A stretch of 64,000 nt of DNA from Axinella damicornis. Taxonomy: Eukaryota; Porifera; Demospongiae; Axinellida; Axinellidae. The position numbers and the translations under genes are program-made. Numbering within the stretch: the stretch's first letter is position 1; the number at the start of each line of letters is the position of its first letter. Below, piece after piece: positions 22,567-32,626 of the stretch. The stretch spans positions 7,678,361 to 7,742,360 of the forward strand of contig OZ007518.1 of the NCBI GenBank assembly GCA_963931865.1. The letters run 5' to 3'. The notes beneath the pieces were generated by a model. It did not search any database. It had not been told where the DNA came from and saw nothing but the letters and a program-made list of their open reading frames with translations.

Positions 22567-24464
22567 CTACTGATCTGGCATGAATGGAACGCCGGGTGGG
22601 TTCCACACTTGCTTCTTCACCTCATCTGGCATGAATGAACTGTGTGTGTGTGTCAGGGTTGTTGTAATGGTAGTTTGTAATTGTAATCGATTACAATTAA
22701 TTACAAATTCCTATGTAATCGTAATTTTAATTGTAATTGATGATAATTTTGTCTGAGTAGTTGCAATTGTAGTTGATTACCTTGTGGTTGAAGCTCAACT
22801 ACTCAATAGCTAGGAGGTCAATATCTATAAGTATGCTCCCCAACATAAAACACATACTGGTTACAAAAATTTGAGTAGCTAGTTATAAATATCCAACGAA
22901 ACATACAAGGTTTTGCTCCACCTATAATGGATTGCATGTTGCAAATGTATAGTGTGTAATTGTAATCGTAATTGTAATTGTGTGGAATTAATTGAAATTG
23001 TAATGCTAATTGGCTTCTGGAAAGAGCTAGTAATTGTAATCATAATTGATTACTGGAAAGCAGTAATTGCAACAACCCTGGTGTGTGTGTGGAGGTGAGA
23101 AGTGTATTGCTGAGAGCATAATGCACAAATGCTTTTGCGTGGTGAAAACACATCTCTGGCAGAGAGCAAGTTTTTTTGGTTTTTTTTTTCTATGCAAAGC
23201 ACTGGATGCATGCACAATAGCGTCAGCTAATTTAAAGTGCACCAAAAACAAAACACAATAACACATTGTACCCTAAGACACTATAATTATATACTGCATA
23301 ACATTATTCTTAAAAGTGCTAAATGAAGACATGCATGACCAGCGACTCGGGGAGGGACTTCCATACATTTAAATTATATGCTAGCTGTGCTTCACTGTCT
23401 TCACTCAGATTCTCTGGCAGAGAGCAAGTTGAAAAAACTAGTGTTTGCATTATTAGTCCATGCTACTGTAACTTACATGGATGATCAGGAATGAATTGCT
23501 TCTTCACCTCATCTGGCATGAATGGAACGCCGGCCGGTGGATACACTTGCTTCTTCACCTCATCTGGCATGAATGGAGGAACTATATATGTGTGTGTGTG
23601 TGTGGAGGTGAGAAGTATTGCTGAGAGCATAATGCACAGATGCTTTTGTGTGGTGAAAACACATCTCTGGCAGAGAGCAAGTTGAATAAACTAGTGTTTG
23701 CATTATTGATCCATGCTACTGTAACTTACAAAACGGAGTGAGTTGCTTCTTCACCTCATCTGGCATGAATGGAGGAACTATATATGTGTGTGTGTGTGTG
23801 GAGGTGAGAAGTATTGCTGAGAGCATAATGCACAGATGCTTTTGTGTGGTGAAAACACATCTCTGGCAGAGAGCAAGTTGAATAAACTAGTGTTTGCATT
23901 ATTGATCCATGCTACTGTAACTTACAAAACGGAGTGTTTTGCTTCTTCACCTCATCTGGCATGAATGGAGGAACTATATATGTGTGTGTGTGTGTGGAGG
24001 TGAGAAGTATTGCTGAGAGCATAATGCACAGATGCTTTTGTGTGGTGAAAACACATCTCTGGCAGAGAGCAAGTTGAATAAACTAGTGTTTGCATTATTG
24101 ATCCATGCTACTGTAACTTACAAACCGGATCGAATTGCTTCTTCACCTCATCTGGCATGAATGGAGGAACTATATATGTGTGTGTGTGTGTGGAGGTGAG
24201 AAGTATTGCTGAGAACATAATGCACAGATGCTTTTGTGTGGTGAAAACACATCTCTGGCAGAGAGCAAGTTGAATAAACTAGTGTTTGCATTATTGATCC
24301 ATGCTACTGTAACTTACAAAACGGATCGAATTGCTTCTTCACCTCATCTGGCATGAATGGAACGCCGGGTGGGTTCCACACTTGCTTCTTCACCTCATCT
24401 GGCATGAATGGAACGCCGGGTGGGTTCCACACTTGCTTCTTTACCTCATCTGGCATGAATGGAA
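22567..24464 (-). CDS. DEVKKQ repeat protein gene, block 1 (partial)
   Basis: Six minus-strand exons can be placed, each between a TAG or CAG acceptor after a TG/CA microsatellite and a GTAAGTTAC donor: 24464-24318 (147 nt), 24169-24122 (48), 23973-23926 (48), 23777-23730 (48), 23581-23477 (105) and a last one at 22639-22567. The first five begin with two bases and end with one base of a split codon, so they are symmetrical and can be gained or lost without breaking frame. They encode PFMPDEVKKQ followed by variable tails such as VWNPPGV, FDPF, NTPF, LTPF, VYPPAGV and FIPDHP. There are nine DEVKKQ copies in all. The last exon is one base short (73 nt; 74 needed to stay in frame with MPDQ-stop). 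No signal-peptide exon is visible upstream: similarity to the block 2 gene ends near 24862, inside what should be exon 2. Probably a 5'-truncated or decaying relative. Confidence 0.55.
22654..23080. mobile_element. hAT-like MITE in a GT microsatellite
   Basis: The ends CAGGGTTGTTG and CAACAACCCTG are inverted repeats, and the interior is full of TAATTG/CAATTA repeats. It sits inside the GT repeat of the last intron of the DEVKKQ gene with GTGTGTGT on both sides, consistent with an 8-bp duplication typical of hAT elements. The microsatellite context makes that duplication ambiguous. Confidence 0.7.
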
Positions 24465-24480
24465 CTGTGTGTGTGTGTGT
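23477..24480. repeat. ~196-bp exon-plus-intron tandem repeats
   Basis: A unit of about 196 bp repeats four times (centres near 23750, 23946, 24142, 24338). Each unit contains one DEVKKQ exon, a (TG)n acceptor tract and an intron with ggtgaaaacacatctctggcagagagcaag. A nested 54-bp repeat extends the 24318-24464 exon. Confidence 0.8.
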
Positions 24481-25438
24481 GGAGGAGGGAAGTGTATTGC
24501 TGAGAGCATAATGCACAAATGCTTTTGCGTGGTGAAAACACATCTCTGGCAGAGAGCAAGTTTTTTTTTTCCTATGCAAAGCGCTGGATACACAATAGCG
24601 TCAGCTAATTTAAAGTGCACCCAAAACAAAACACAATAACACATTGTACTCTAAGACACAAAATGACTATATATACTGCATAACATATAATTCTTAAAAG
24701 TACTAAATGAAGACATGCATGACGAGCGACTCGGGGAGGGAGGGAGTTCCATATATTTAAACTATATGCTAGCTGTGCTTCACGTACTGTCTTCACTCAG
24801 ATTCTCTGGCAGAGAGCAAGTTGAATAAACTAGTGTTTGCATTATTGATCCATGCTAACTTACATAGCTTATAGATCGGAAATGGTTGATAGTTATAAAC
24901 AATGCATGAATTAGGGATCATGTCCTGTATTAGCCTATGCCAGTTGACTGGCCGGGCAGAGGGGCAGAGAGGGGCTAGCGGAGACTAGATCCAGCACACT
25001 TTAGTTTTTGCATTATGAGATGAATGCTGGGGGATACCAGGGCCTCCCATCTTGACCAAAAACTGAAAGTGGGCTGGATCAGAAACCAGGGGGACCAGGT
25101 GGGGAATAAATTCATGTGCAGATGTGGTTTTTGGGTTGTAGGATGACAAACACAATGAATCTATGTCCTTCCCTCTTCCTCACCGAAAAGGAAGTGGTGA
25201 TGTTACCACTGCTGAGATTCCCAGCTGCAGACTATAGCATGCCTGTGGTCACCTTCAACCTCCTCACTCCACACTACTCAGGAAGCGAGGGAAATTAACC
25301 CTCTTGCAAGGGATGTGATCATGTACTCTTTTAGGGTGGTGGTGGAGTTGCCTGAGTGTCTGTTAGATGTGATGTAATTCGTTTCTTGCTAGACTCTTCT
25401 GTGTGCATTCACGTACAAATTAGTATTAATTACTGCCA

Positions 25439-25680
25439 GGAGCGCATGAGGCGGCGAAGGAGCGTCAAACTCAGTATGTGCGCCCTAGCCGAAGTAGTAG
25501 TCCTTCACACATCCCAAACTTTTACCTTATACGGCAAGAGGCCATTACGTAGAAGTGTGAAAACAAATTGTCCTTTGTGCGGTACCGCAAAGGCCTTCCA
25601 TATAAGGTATGACCATAAGGCGTGAGGGATTACAACATGTCTATACTAGTTTGCCGCTCCTTCGGCAGCTCATGTGCTCC
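25439..25680. mobile_element. MITE with GGAGYGCATGAGG ends (block 2)
   Basis: Orthologue of the element at 15262-15508, with matching position and ends; it ends CTCATGTGCTCC at 25680. Confidence 0.6.
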
Positions 25681-25920
25681 TGTTACTGCGAACATAGACA
25701 CCCCATCCCTTCCCTGCTACCATATATGGAAGGCCATTTTCATCTTCAAAGTCAAACCTGCTTAACAGAAGCCACGTACGTGTATATACCCTTCAAACAA
25801 GTTCCTTGAAAGGTTGTTCAAAGGAAATGAGAAGAGACGTACTTGTTTCCCTACAACTGTGATTGCCAAACAGCTGCCATAAGGACTAACTTGTAATTAA
25901 GCTCAGGGACATGCACTTAC

Positions 25921-27029
25921 CTTCCGGTCTCCAACGTTGGATTCTGAGAGTTGTTGTGCATTCTCCCAGAAGTTATACATTTCTTTCAAACTTCCTATGG
26001 CTGCGTGCAGAGCCACACCTCCATATGCAGCGTGATAAATTTTAATAGGCAGGGGTTTCCTTACGTGTGCTACGTAGTTACATACGGCGCGCGCTGGCGC
26101 TGGCGGGGGAGGGCCAAGGTCACGCCCAAGTACAGTATGCAGTGCTAAAAGAAGTGTACGTGCTCCGTTTGCAGAAGTCTTAACTTGTCACATCATGACG
26201 CTGTTCATTGGATCTGAAGATGAAGGTCAATTCATCCCTCTGCTGTAAGCTATGGCTTGTCTCGTACCTATAAACAAGGTTCATAATTATACTTTAATGT
26301 CTCGTGCCTGGCAGCCATGGCAGACCCGCGAGATAATATTGGTGCGCGCGCAAAGTAGTAGTAACTGTTGTATGAACTGAACTGATTCATATGATAGCAG
26401 TTTCTGTATGAAGAGCACTCACTGGGACCATAGATAATATCTATGTTGGGACACACAATGGTGTGAGCAGGTCGCTCATGACTGAAGTCAGTCCAGAAAA
26501 TGTCTTTCAAAGTGTTTAATTTTCCGGAATCGCTACATACAATTGCAGTCTCCCTATAGATCACATCGTTCTGCCAGCAAACAGTACAACAATGCTAGTA
26601 TGAGTACCATCACACAGCACCATACTGGAGTCGATACACGAGACCACTATACCTATACCGGAATTATTGGCGGACTGCCTCCCTACCTCCCGTTGTCATT
26701 TGCCCTCCATGATAAATTTGTCAACCTGGTACCCAACTTTTGTTTATTGCGTAGTGCACATACAAATGGATTCACTACATTCCATGTCCACTCAGCGATA
26801 GTCAGTTTAATTAACTTAAGAACTGCAAAACACCTGCTATAAAAAAACAACTCAAACTTACCTCGAGGTAGACGCTGGGCACGTAACCGTACTCGCCACT
26901 GCCGAGGGCGTACGCTGCCCACCATTTCTTGTCCGCCTTGGAGGCTATCTGGAAACGGTCACCCTCCCTGAAGCTGAGAATGTCTTCACGCTCCTTCTCG
27001 TAGTCGTACTTGGCGAAGTATACTTCCAT
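25921..27029 (-). pseudogene. SH3-domain protein, block 2, exon 2 broken
   Basis: Exon 1 is complement(26862-27029) and encodes exactly the same 56-residue SH3 domain as the block 1 gene; the two differences (Lys AAG/AAA and Gly GGC/GGT) are silent. Its GAG|GTAAGT donor is intact. Exon 2 is only partly present: from its GTAAGT donor at 25920 the match to block 1 stops at about 25966, where a copied NHL first-exon segment has been inserted and the acceptor and the RYTDPQDG start are gone. Either the gene uses another exon 2 or it is broken. The conserved exon 1 argues for recent function or recent duplication. Confidence 0.6.
25966..26376 (+). pseudogene. Orphan NHL promoter + first exon
   Basis: This segment copies 16897-17310, promoter included, with an intact first exon at 26195-26244 (ATG, MTLFIGSEDEGQFIPLL, CT|GTAAGC). 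It is inserted into exon 2/intron of the SH3 gene. It points towards the NHL exons at 31507 and 35045, so it could act as an alternative start, but 27391 is closer. Confidence 0.6.
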
Positions 27030-27390
27030 GACTACACTACACACTGAGTATACTACTGTAGTAAACCAACTACGAGCTGTCGCAGTACTCCAAGTTTGAG
27101 TCAGGGTAGTATTATAGCAGAGGCAGTAAGTATTAGCAGTTATACATTTCTTTCAAACTTCCTATGGCTGCGTGCAGAGCCACACCTCCATATGCAGCGT
27201 GATAAATTTTAATAGGCAGGGGTTTCCTTACGCGCTATGTAGTTACATCGCGTGGCGGCGCGGGCGCCGGCGCGGCGGGGGAGGGCCTAGGTCACGCCCC
27301 AGCATGCAGTGCTACTTACCTTACGTGGTAGTAAAAGAAGTGTACGTGCTCCGTTTGCAGATGGTTCGAGCTGCCTATCCTTGTCACATC
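27030..27390. promoter_or_regulatory. Shared divergent promoter, SH3 / NHL (block 2)
   Basis: 361 bp lie between the SH3 start (27029) and the NHL start (27391). The GC-rich core is shuffled compared with block 1 (cgtggcggcgcgggcgccggcgcggcgggggagggcc) and ttgcagatggttcgagc replaces part of the leader. No clear TATA box. Confidence 0.5.
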
Positions 27391-29032
27391 ATGACGCTGT
27401 TCATCGGATCTGAAGATGAAGGTCAACTCATCCCTCTGCTGTAAGCTATGGCTTGTCTCTTACCTATAAACAACGGGTAGTCACTTCATATACTTTAATC
27501 TCTCGGGCCATGGCAGACCCGCGAGATAATAGTGGTGCGCGCGCAAAGTAATAGTTATATGAGGTTCTGTACGTACGTCACTTGCATGCATCTAGCAACA
27601 GTCACCTGGGTGCCATTTGGAGTGGCTAAAATACATCGAAAGTACAACCTCCAAGCGGCTCGCATTTCCAAGATCAGTGTATAGCTACATAGAGCCTGCC
27701 ATTCTCATGAATGAATTATCCGACCGTACATGGCTGGGACATCACATACAGAACCTTAATTAATAGCGGTCCACAGTGAACGATTTACCCTGGAACGAAA
27801 CTCTTAGTGGATACTGCCAGGGAGTTCTAGCCTCATACGCAGGCCCCGCCCTACCCGAAAAAGAAAGGGCCTGGAATCCACTGTTTGTGCATGTGTTTGA
27901 AAATCATGGACTACCGTGTTACATATGTACAACCATGACGTCAACTATGGTCTGTGCGGTTTTCCTGAGCAACGACAGTTGATGTGCACTCTCCTGCGAC
28001 CTTCAATGGCGAAGTACTCCTGTATGTGTCTCCAGCGGCCAGAACAAGTAGCCTCCATTTCAGGCATTTACAAAAGGAGAGACGTGTCTATACGGCTCTT
28101 CAACCAAGTTTGAAACATCTGTGCATGTGGTTTGTCCTAGTGTTAGCCTAAGCATAGGCTTGGGGCTGCCATATACAGTACAGTGATCTCCAAAACAAGT
28201 TGACAGATGAATGGGTAACATCAAAGTGAAAATGGGGGATGGGGAGGATCTGGGTGGTATTGTGATCGCACATAAAGTGTGGTATTGTGATCGCACATAA
28301 AGTGTGATATTGTGATCGCACATAAAGTGTGGTATTGTGATCACACATAAAGTGTGTGGGGACTTTCCATAATAGTAATTTGTCCAACAGCACTGTATCC
28401 TTGTTTCCATACAGGCCTCCGCCCAGGTTTTATCTTCCAGCCACGGAGATAAATTCTGGGCGGATGCCTAGGAATGAGGCTGCATACAGCAGTACGTAGT
28501 AACGAGAGCACAGTCATGTGAGCCAACACATAGTTAATACAGCGGGTGAAGTCTCTTAAGCTACACCCTTCGCATAGGGAGGAAGGTTCTGGTGAATATG
28601 TGTGATGCAAGTCTCTCTACTGGAATGCAAGTAGGACCAATATGGTTTGTGAACCTGCCACAACTGGTCAATCAACACAAGACGATTTCACTCCTTTAAC
28701 TCGCACACAACAGGACTAGTTGCATAGTGTTGTTTGTGAATGTACTTGTACAACAAAATGATCCCAACCTTCAATTGCCCTGTCTTCAGATTACTATAGC
28801 CCACGTTGTATTCCCTAGTTGCTTCTCTGATAAGTGCATGGGAAAATTCGTCAAAAGTGAAGTGACTGCTGACTAGATTGAGCGACCCAGTGCTTCATTT
28901 AGAAAATTGTAATGTGGTGAAGTAAGGGTGGAGGAAGGAATGAGTTGCCTTAGATTCATAATACTTGTTGGGTATCTTTGAATGGGGGGGGGGGGGGGGG
29001 GGGGTAGCAAAGACTCAAAAGGGGATGAACTC

Positions 29033-29065
<33 letters not shown>

Positions 29066-32000
29066 GTGAAACCCTGTTGACCATTCTCACTACTGTACTG
29101 CCCTGGCAGCAAAGACGTTGTGTTGCTGTGCCAACCCTCAACACCATTATGGCATAGGAGAACCTCCATGGTACACTATATAGTCATGAACTGCAGTACT
29201 GCAGGTCAATCTCCATACCCTTTACACCATTTGTGGAATGGAATCTGTAGTCTCATGCCCAGCCATCCATGCCCCGCCGCCGAAGAACGTCTGATGGTTT
29301 TTAATGAGATTTCTTGCCTTTCTCGACTGGAATGTTGGATGGCCAATAAAATCGTAGAGTGCACGTGTAATACAAGGGGGTGACACTCCTATACACGCTG
29401 TAGTCAGAGCTGCGACCGGGCTTATCAGCAAATCTTGACCCCGTATACTAAGGAAAGGCTGCAGTCGCTACGCATTCTTCCGTATACTATCGGCGGTCAA
29501 GCAGTCAACGGCTGACATACAGCGCAGTTAAACGGTCAAGAGTCTTTTTGCGATGCGGTCAAGCGGTCAAGCAGCAAAAATGACGGTCAAGATTTCTTGA
29601 CCCCGGTCGCAGCTCTGACTACGGCGTCAATGGGAGTGTCACCCCCTTGTAATATGGCACCGAATGATTGAAGGGTCAAAATAGCTCAGACATGAGGAGG
29701 ACTTACTTTGTTATAGATTTATGACACTCCTTCACAGCTTTGAGGAGCCTTTCAGCCTTCTCCATATTCGCCAAACAGCATCTCAAAATAACCAAGAAGT
29801 CCACCGCTCTTTTGTTGGCAGGCAATGCTTCAGGGGTTAACATGCAGCTGGAAGGTAGGGCTACACGAGAAATACATGTACATGTAGTGCTGAAAGGAGC
29901 AGCTGTCTTCAAGTTCTCTGATAATTGCATTCTTAGCTCAACCGCTGCTTTCAATTACACCTTTGCTGGACACGCCTCTGTAACTCAAGCTGTCGGATGT
30001 TCTCTGCCAGGGGGCGTGGATGTTTATGCGTGAGACTATCATAGAGTCGGTAGACCCTATATGTAGGGATCCGACGTACATGCAATATATGCTAATACAA
30101 AAGAATCTCTCCAAATCTCAGAAACGGTACACTTATAAGCCTTTATAACCACATACCGTTCATCTTCGAGTGTTTTCATGACCAACAAGACTCCTCCCAT
30201 CGCGAAAACCCGTTGCTAAAGTACCACACCAGGCACTCGCAAAATAGTCTCGCGGGGCCAGACTCACGCGGAAGGGAGGGTCTGGTCGAGTTGCAATTAC
30301 CAATTTGTTTTTGACACCCCAGAAAACTTCTGGTGTTAGGAATGCAACCAAGGTTGCGGTAGCGCTTCGTGGATTCAATCTAATGAGTTCACACCTTGTA
30401 CTACTCGAGTATCATCAAAAGAGGTGCTGACTGCACAGAACAAGAGTGTTGTTGCAACTGGACCAGACCCTCCCTTCCATGTGGGTCTGGCCCCGCGAGA
30501 CTACTCGCATAACGGGCAAATTGTTTTTCTTTCTTCTTTCTTCAGACAACTTAGCTCAACGTTGCCTCAATCTCTCACGATGTTTTCCGTACAAAAGAGC
30601 AACCGAGCAGTGCAACGTCCCATCGCTTTTTCGCAACCTCCTCTTCACCAGGCGGCTGCAGCTGCCTCTCAATAACTATGGCTTCGTTTGTCACACCATT
30701 TTCCCATTTGTACGCATGCACACTTAAACGATCACTTAGCAACGATACTTAGGTAATTATTACTCAAGATCGCTGAATTAGAATTGCTCTGCGCGTTGTG
30801 TTGTCAGTTACTAAGACTGAGGTAAATTCTCTGTGCGTATAATTTACTACCTACTGTGTTCTGTGAGAGGGTGAATGCCTATCTAAAGACTCAACAATAT
30901 ATAAATGTCGCTACTACTTCCTACTGTCTGGCATAGCTAATATGGTCTTCAGACGGGGAGCGCTGGCTTAGTATCCATCCAGAAAAGGGTTGACTTGAGA
31001 TGCTTGGGTCTGATTCTTCAGCCAATGTTGGCAGTGTAAATACCGGAGTCAATATTGTCCATATACCAAAGCAAGGGCACCTACTGCCTGTGAGGACACT
31101 GACTTCTGCTCTGTGATGGCAAATTTCAGCTCAAACATGCGCCTGCTGCAAAAAAAGAAAGACATAAGCAAGTAATCAAGAACATTTTAAAATGTAACAG
31201 GATGTAGGGATACCAGAATGGCAAAAGTATGGAAACAAGATAGGGATGATCACACAAAAACAGTGAAGTATACAATCTCCCCTACATATCTTTCTTCATT
31301 ATTCATGTATATGGAAAAAGATCTCTGTAGGGGGGATTGTATACTTCACGGTTTTTGTGTGATCATCCCTACCTTGTTTCCTTACTTTTGCCGTTCTGGT
31401 TTCCCTACATCCTGTTACATTTTCAAATGTTTTTTACTACTGGAATGTAACATGAGAACAGTCTGCCCGTTGCTCACCTCTGAGAACATGTTGTACTTTC
31501 TTTCAGGGGATGTGAATCCTTCGATGATTTTTCCTACCCAACTGGACTAACAATCACACACGATGGCAGGATGTATATATCCGACTTATGCGCTACATTG
31601 ACAGTACGTGAGATTGATGGTTCTCAATCCGAACTTTCTCTCCGTCCCGGGCCCAACAAGGAATTTTTTGATAGTATTTACTGTGTACGACTGTGCAGTG
31701 ATGACAGAATAGTGGTTCAGGATGAATCCAGTAACCTCACTAAGTTCACCAAGGATGGAGAGTTTATATGGACAATCACCTCATCATCCACTACCTCCTT
31801 TTGTCTTGATTCCAGTGACTTGCTTTACTGTGCAACAAGTGACCAGGTCAAAGTTTACTTACCGAGTGGTGCTTTTTCACATGTGCTTGTGAGCAACTTA
31901 AAAAACCCGGGGGGGATCGCAGTTGATGGAGACAACAACATACACGTTGGTTTCTCATCTTCCATCCGAGTTTTCAGTGCAAAAGGGAAGCTGATCCGTG

Positions 32001-32626
32001 AGTATGGCCATGATGAGCTGCGTGGTGTGGAGAGCATTGCCATTAGTAGAGACAACCCACAGTTGGTTGTAACTGCCGAATACGATTCATCACAACTGTT
32101 TGTATTCAATGACACCGGTTCTTTCTTGTACACTGTTACGGGTGTAACTTGTGTCGGCGATATTACTTTTGGTCCTGACAACTCGCTTTGGATTGCTGAA
32201 TGGGAAGGTAATCATTTTGGTTATGTTGAACATATTCCAAAGCTCTTCCATCAGCTCCCCCCTCCACTGTCCTACCTGTGTGAGCTGAGTATTCTCCCCC
32301 ACCTGAATGAGCTGCCAGTGTCTCTGCTTCCTCCCAGGCTGGCTGGACTCTTTGAGAAATGGACTGACCTGGTGACTGTTGAAGTGAGACGGAAGAGCTT
32401 TACCAACCACCCTTCAAAATCTAAGCTACTGTCAGAGACAATTGAGCTGAAAGTTGAACCCGATGCTTCTCAGGAGATGATTCAATGGCTAGTTTGCAAG
32501 AAAATGGACCTTGTGTATTCCAAAACCCCAGTTAGTCGTGGTAGAGGTGATCATGTGGATTTTATTGTTACTAAATGTGAAGTGGACTCACTTGGTGACA
32601 GTGGAAGTGCAACGGAGGAGCTTTAA
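27391..32626 (+). CDS. NHL-repeat protein, copy 2 (intact)
   Basis: Exon 1, 27391-27440, encodes MTLFIGSEDEGQLIPL plus CT of a split Leu codon, then a GTAAGC donor. Exon 2, 31507-32626, follows TTTCTTTCAG and starts with G of that codon. Joined length is 1170 nt, giving 389 residues with no stop. Residues from about 18 to 250 form an NHL beta-propeller: PTGLTITHDGRMYIS, KFTKDGEFIWTI, SGAFSHVLVSNL, GGIAVDGDNNIHVGFSSS, IAISRDNPQLVVTAEYDSS and FGPDNSLWIAEWEG are successive blade signatures. The remaining ~130 residues (PKLFHQLPPPLSYLCELS onward, ending GSATEEL) are a family-specific domain I cannot name. NHL propellers usually bind proteins or RNA. There is no signal peptide, RING or B-box. The nearest first exon is assumed; the one at 26195 could also be used. 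Confidence 0.75.
28257..28354. repeat. 27-bp tandem repeat, four copies
   Basis: The unit TATTGTGATCGCACATAAAG plus TGTGG is repeated four times; the corresponding place in block 1 (about 18039-18062) has one copy. It expanded after the duplication. Confidence 0.8.
29373..29649. mobile_element. MITE, CAAGGGGGTGACACTC ends, block 2 only
   Basis: Inverted ends CAAGGGGGTGACACTC and GAGTGTCACCCCCTTG, with inner arms GTCAGAGCTGCGACCGGG and its complement, span 277 bp. TAATA flanks both ends. Block 1 lacks it. Diverged relatives with the inner phrase cttgacccggtc lie at about 46205-46450 and 49275-49580. Confidence 0.8.
30246..30502. mobile_element. MITE, AGTCTCGCGGGGCCAGAC ends
   Basis: The arms AGTCTCGCGGGGCCAGAC ... 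GGAAGGGAGGGTCTGG and their reverse complements enclose about 257 bp. Imperfect direct repeats ACTCGCAAA and ACTCGCATA flank it. Confidence 0.75.
31181..31431. mobile_element. Fold-back element upstream of NHL copy 2
   Basis: Arms of over 100 bases pair: AACATTTTAAAATGTAACAG with CTGTTACATTTTCAAATGTT, and GATGATCACACAAAAAC with GTTTTTGTGTGATCATC. It lies in the intron about 75 bp before the terminal-exon acceptor. The small open frame over it is not real. Confidence 0.8.

Larger units (their letters stand above)
14690..24900. repeat. Segmental duplication, block 1
   Basis: This block shares order and sequence with 24.93-39.9 kb. From about 14695 to 19990 it aligns with 24935-31510, covering the SH3 gene, the divergent promoter, the NHL first exon and the intron. 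From about 20060 to 24850 it aligns with 35050-39500, covering the NHL exon, its 3' region and the DEVKKQ repeat gene. Differences are mainly MITE insertions, homopolymer lengths and repeat copy number. Short segment 14930-15112 (MTNT-NLCPS open frame) is conserved in both blocks, but its changes are mostly amino-acid altering, so I do not call it an exon. Confidence 0.85.
27441..31180. other. Intron of NHL copy 2
   Basis: It aligns with the block 1 intron up to about 30010, then diverges. It contains a 27-bp repeat expanded to four copies (28257-28354), homopolymers (G from 28985, C from 29036), the MITEs at 29373 and 30246, and a minus-strand helix-like open segment (29703-29954) that does not keep frame in block 1. 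Confidence 0.5.

Noticed and set aside
29703..29954. Minus-strand open frame with a helix-like segment (CCLANMEKAERLLKAV)
   Set aside because: The block 1 counterpart has indels that break the frame, so it behaves like neutral intron sequence.
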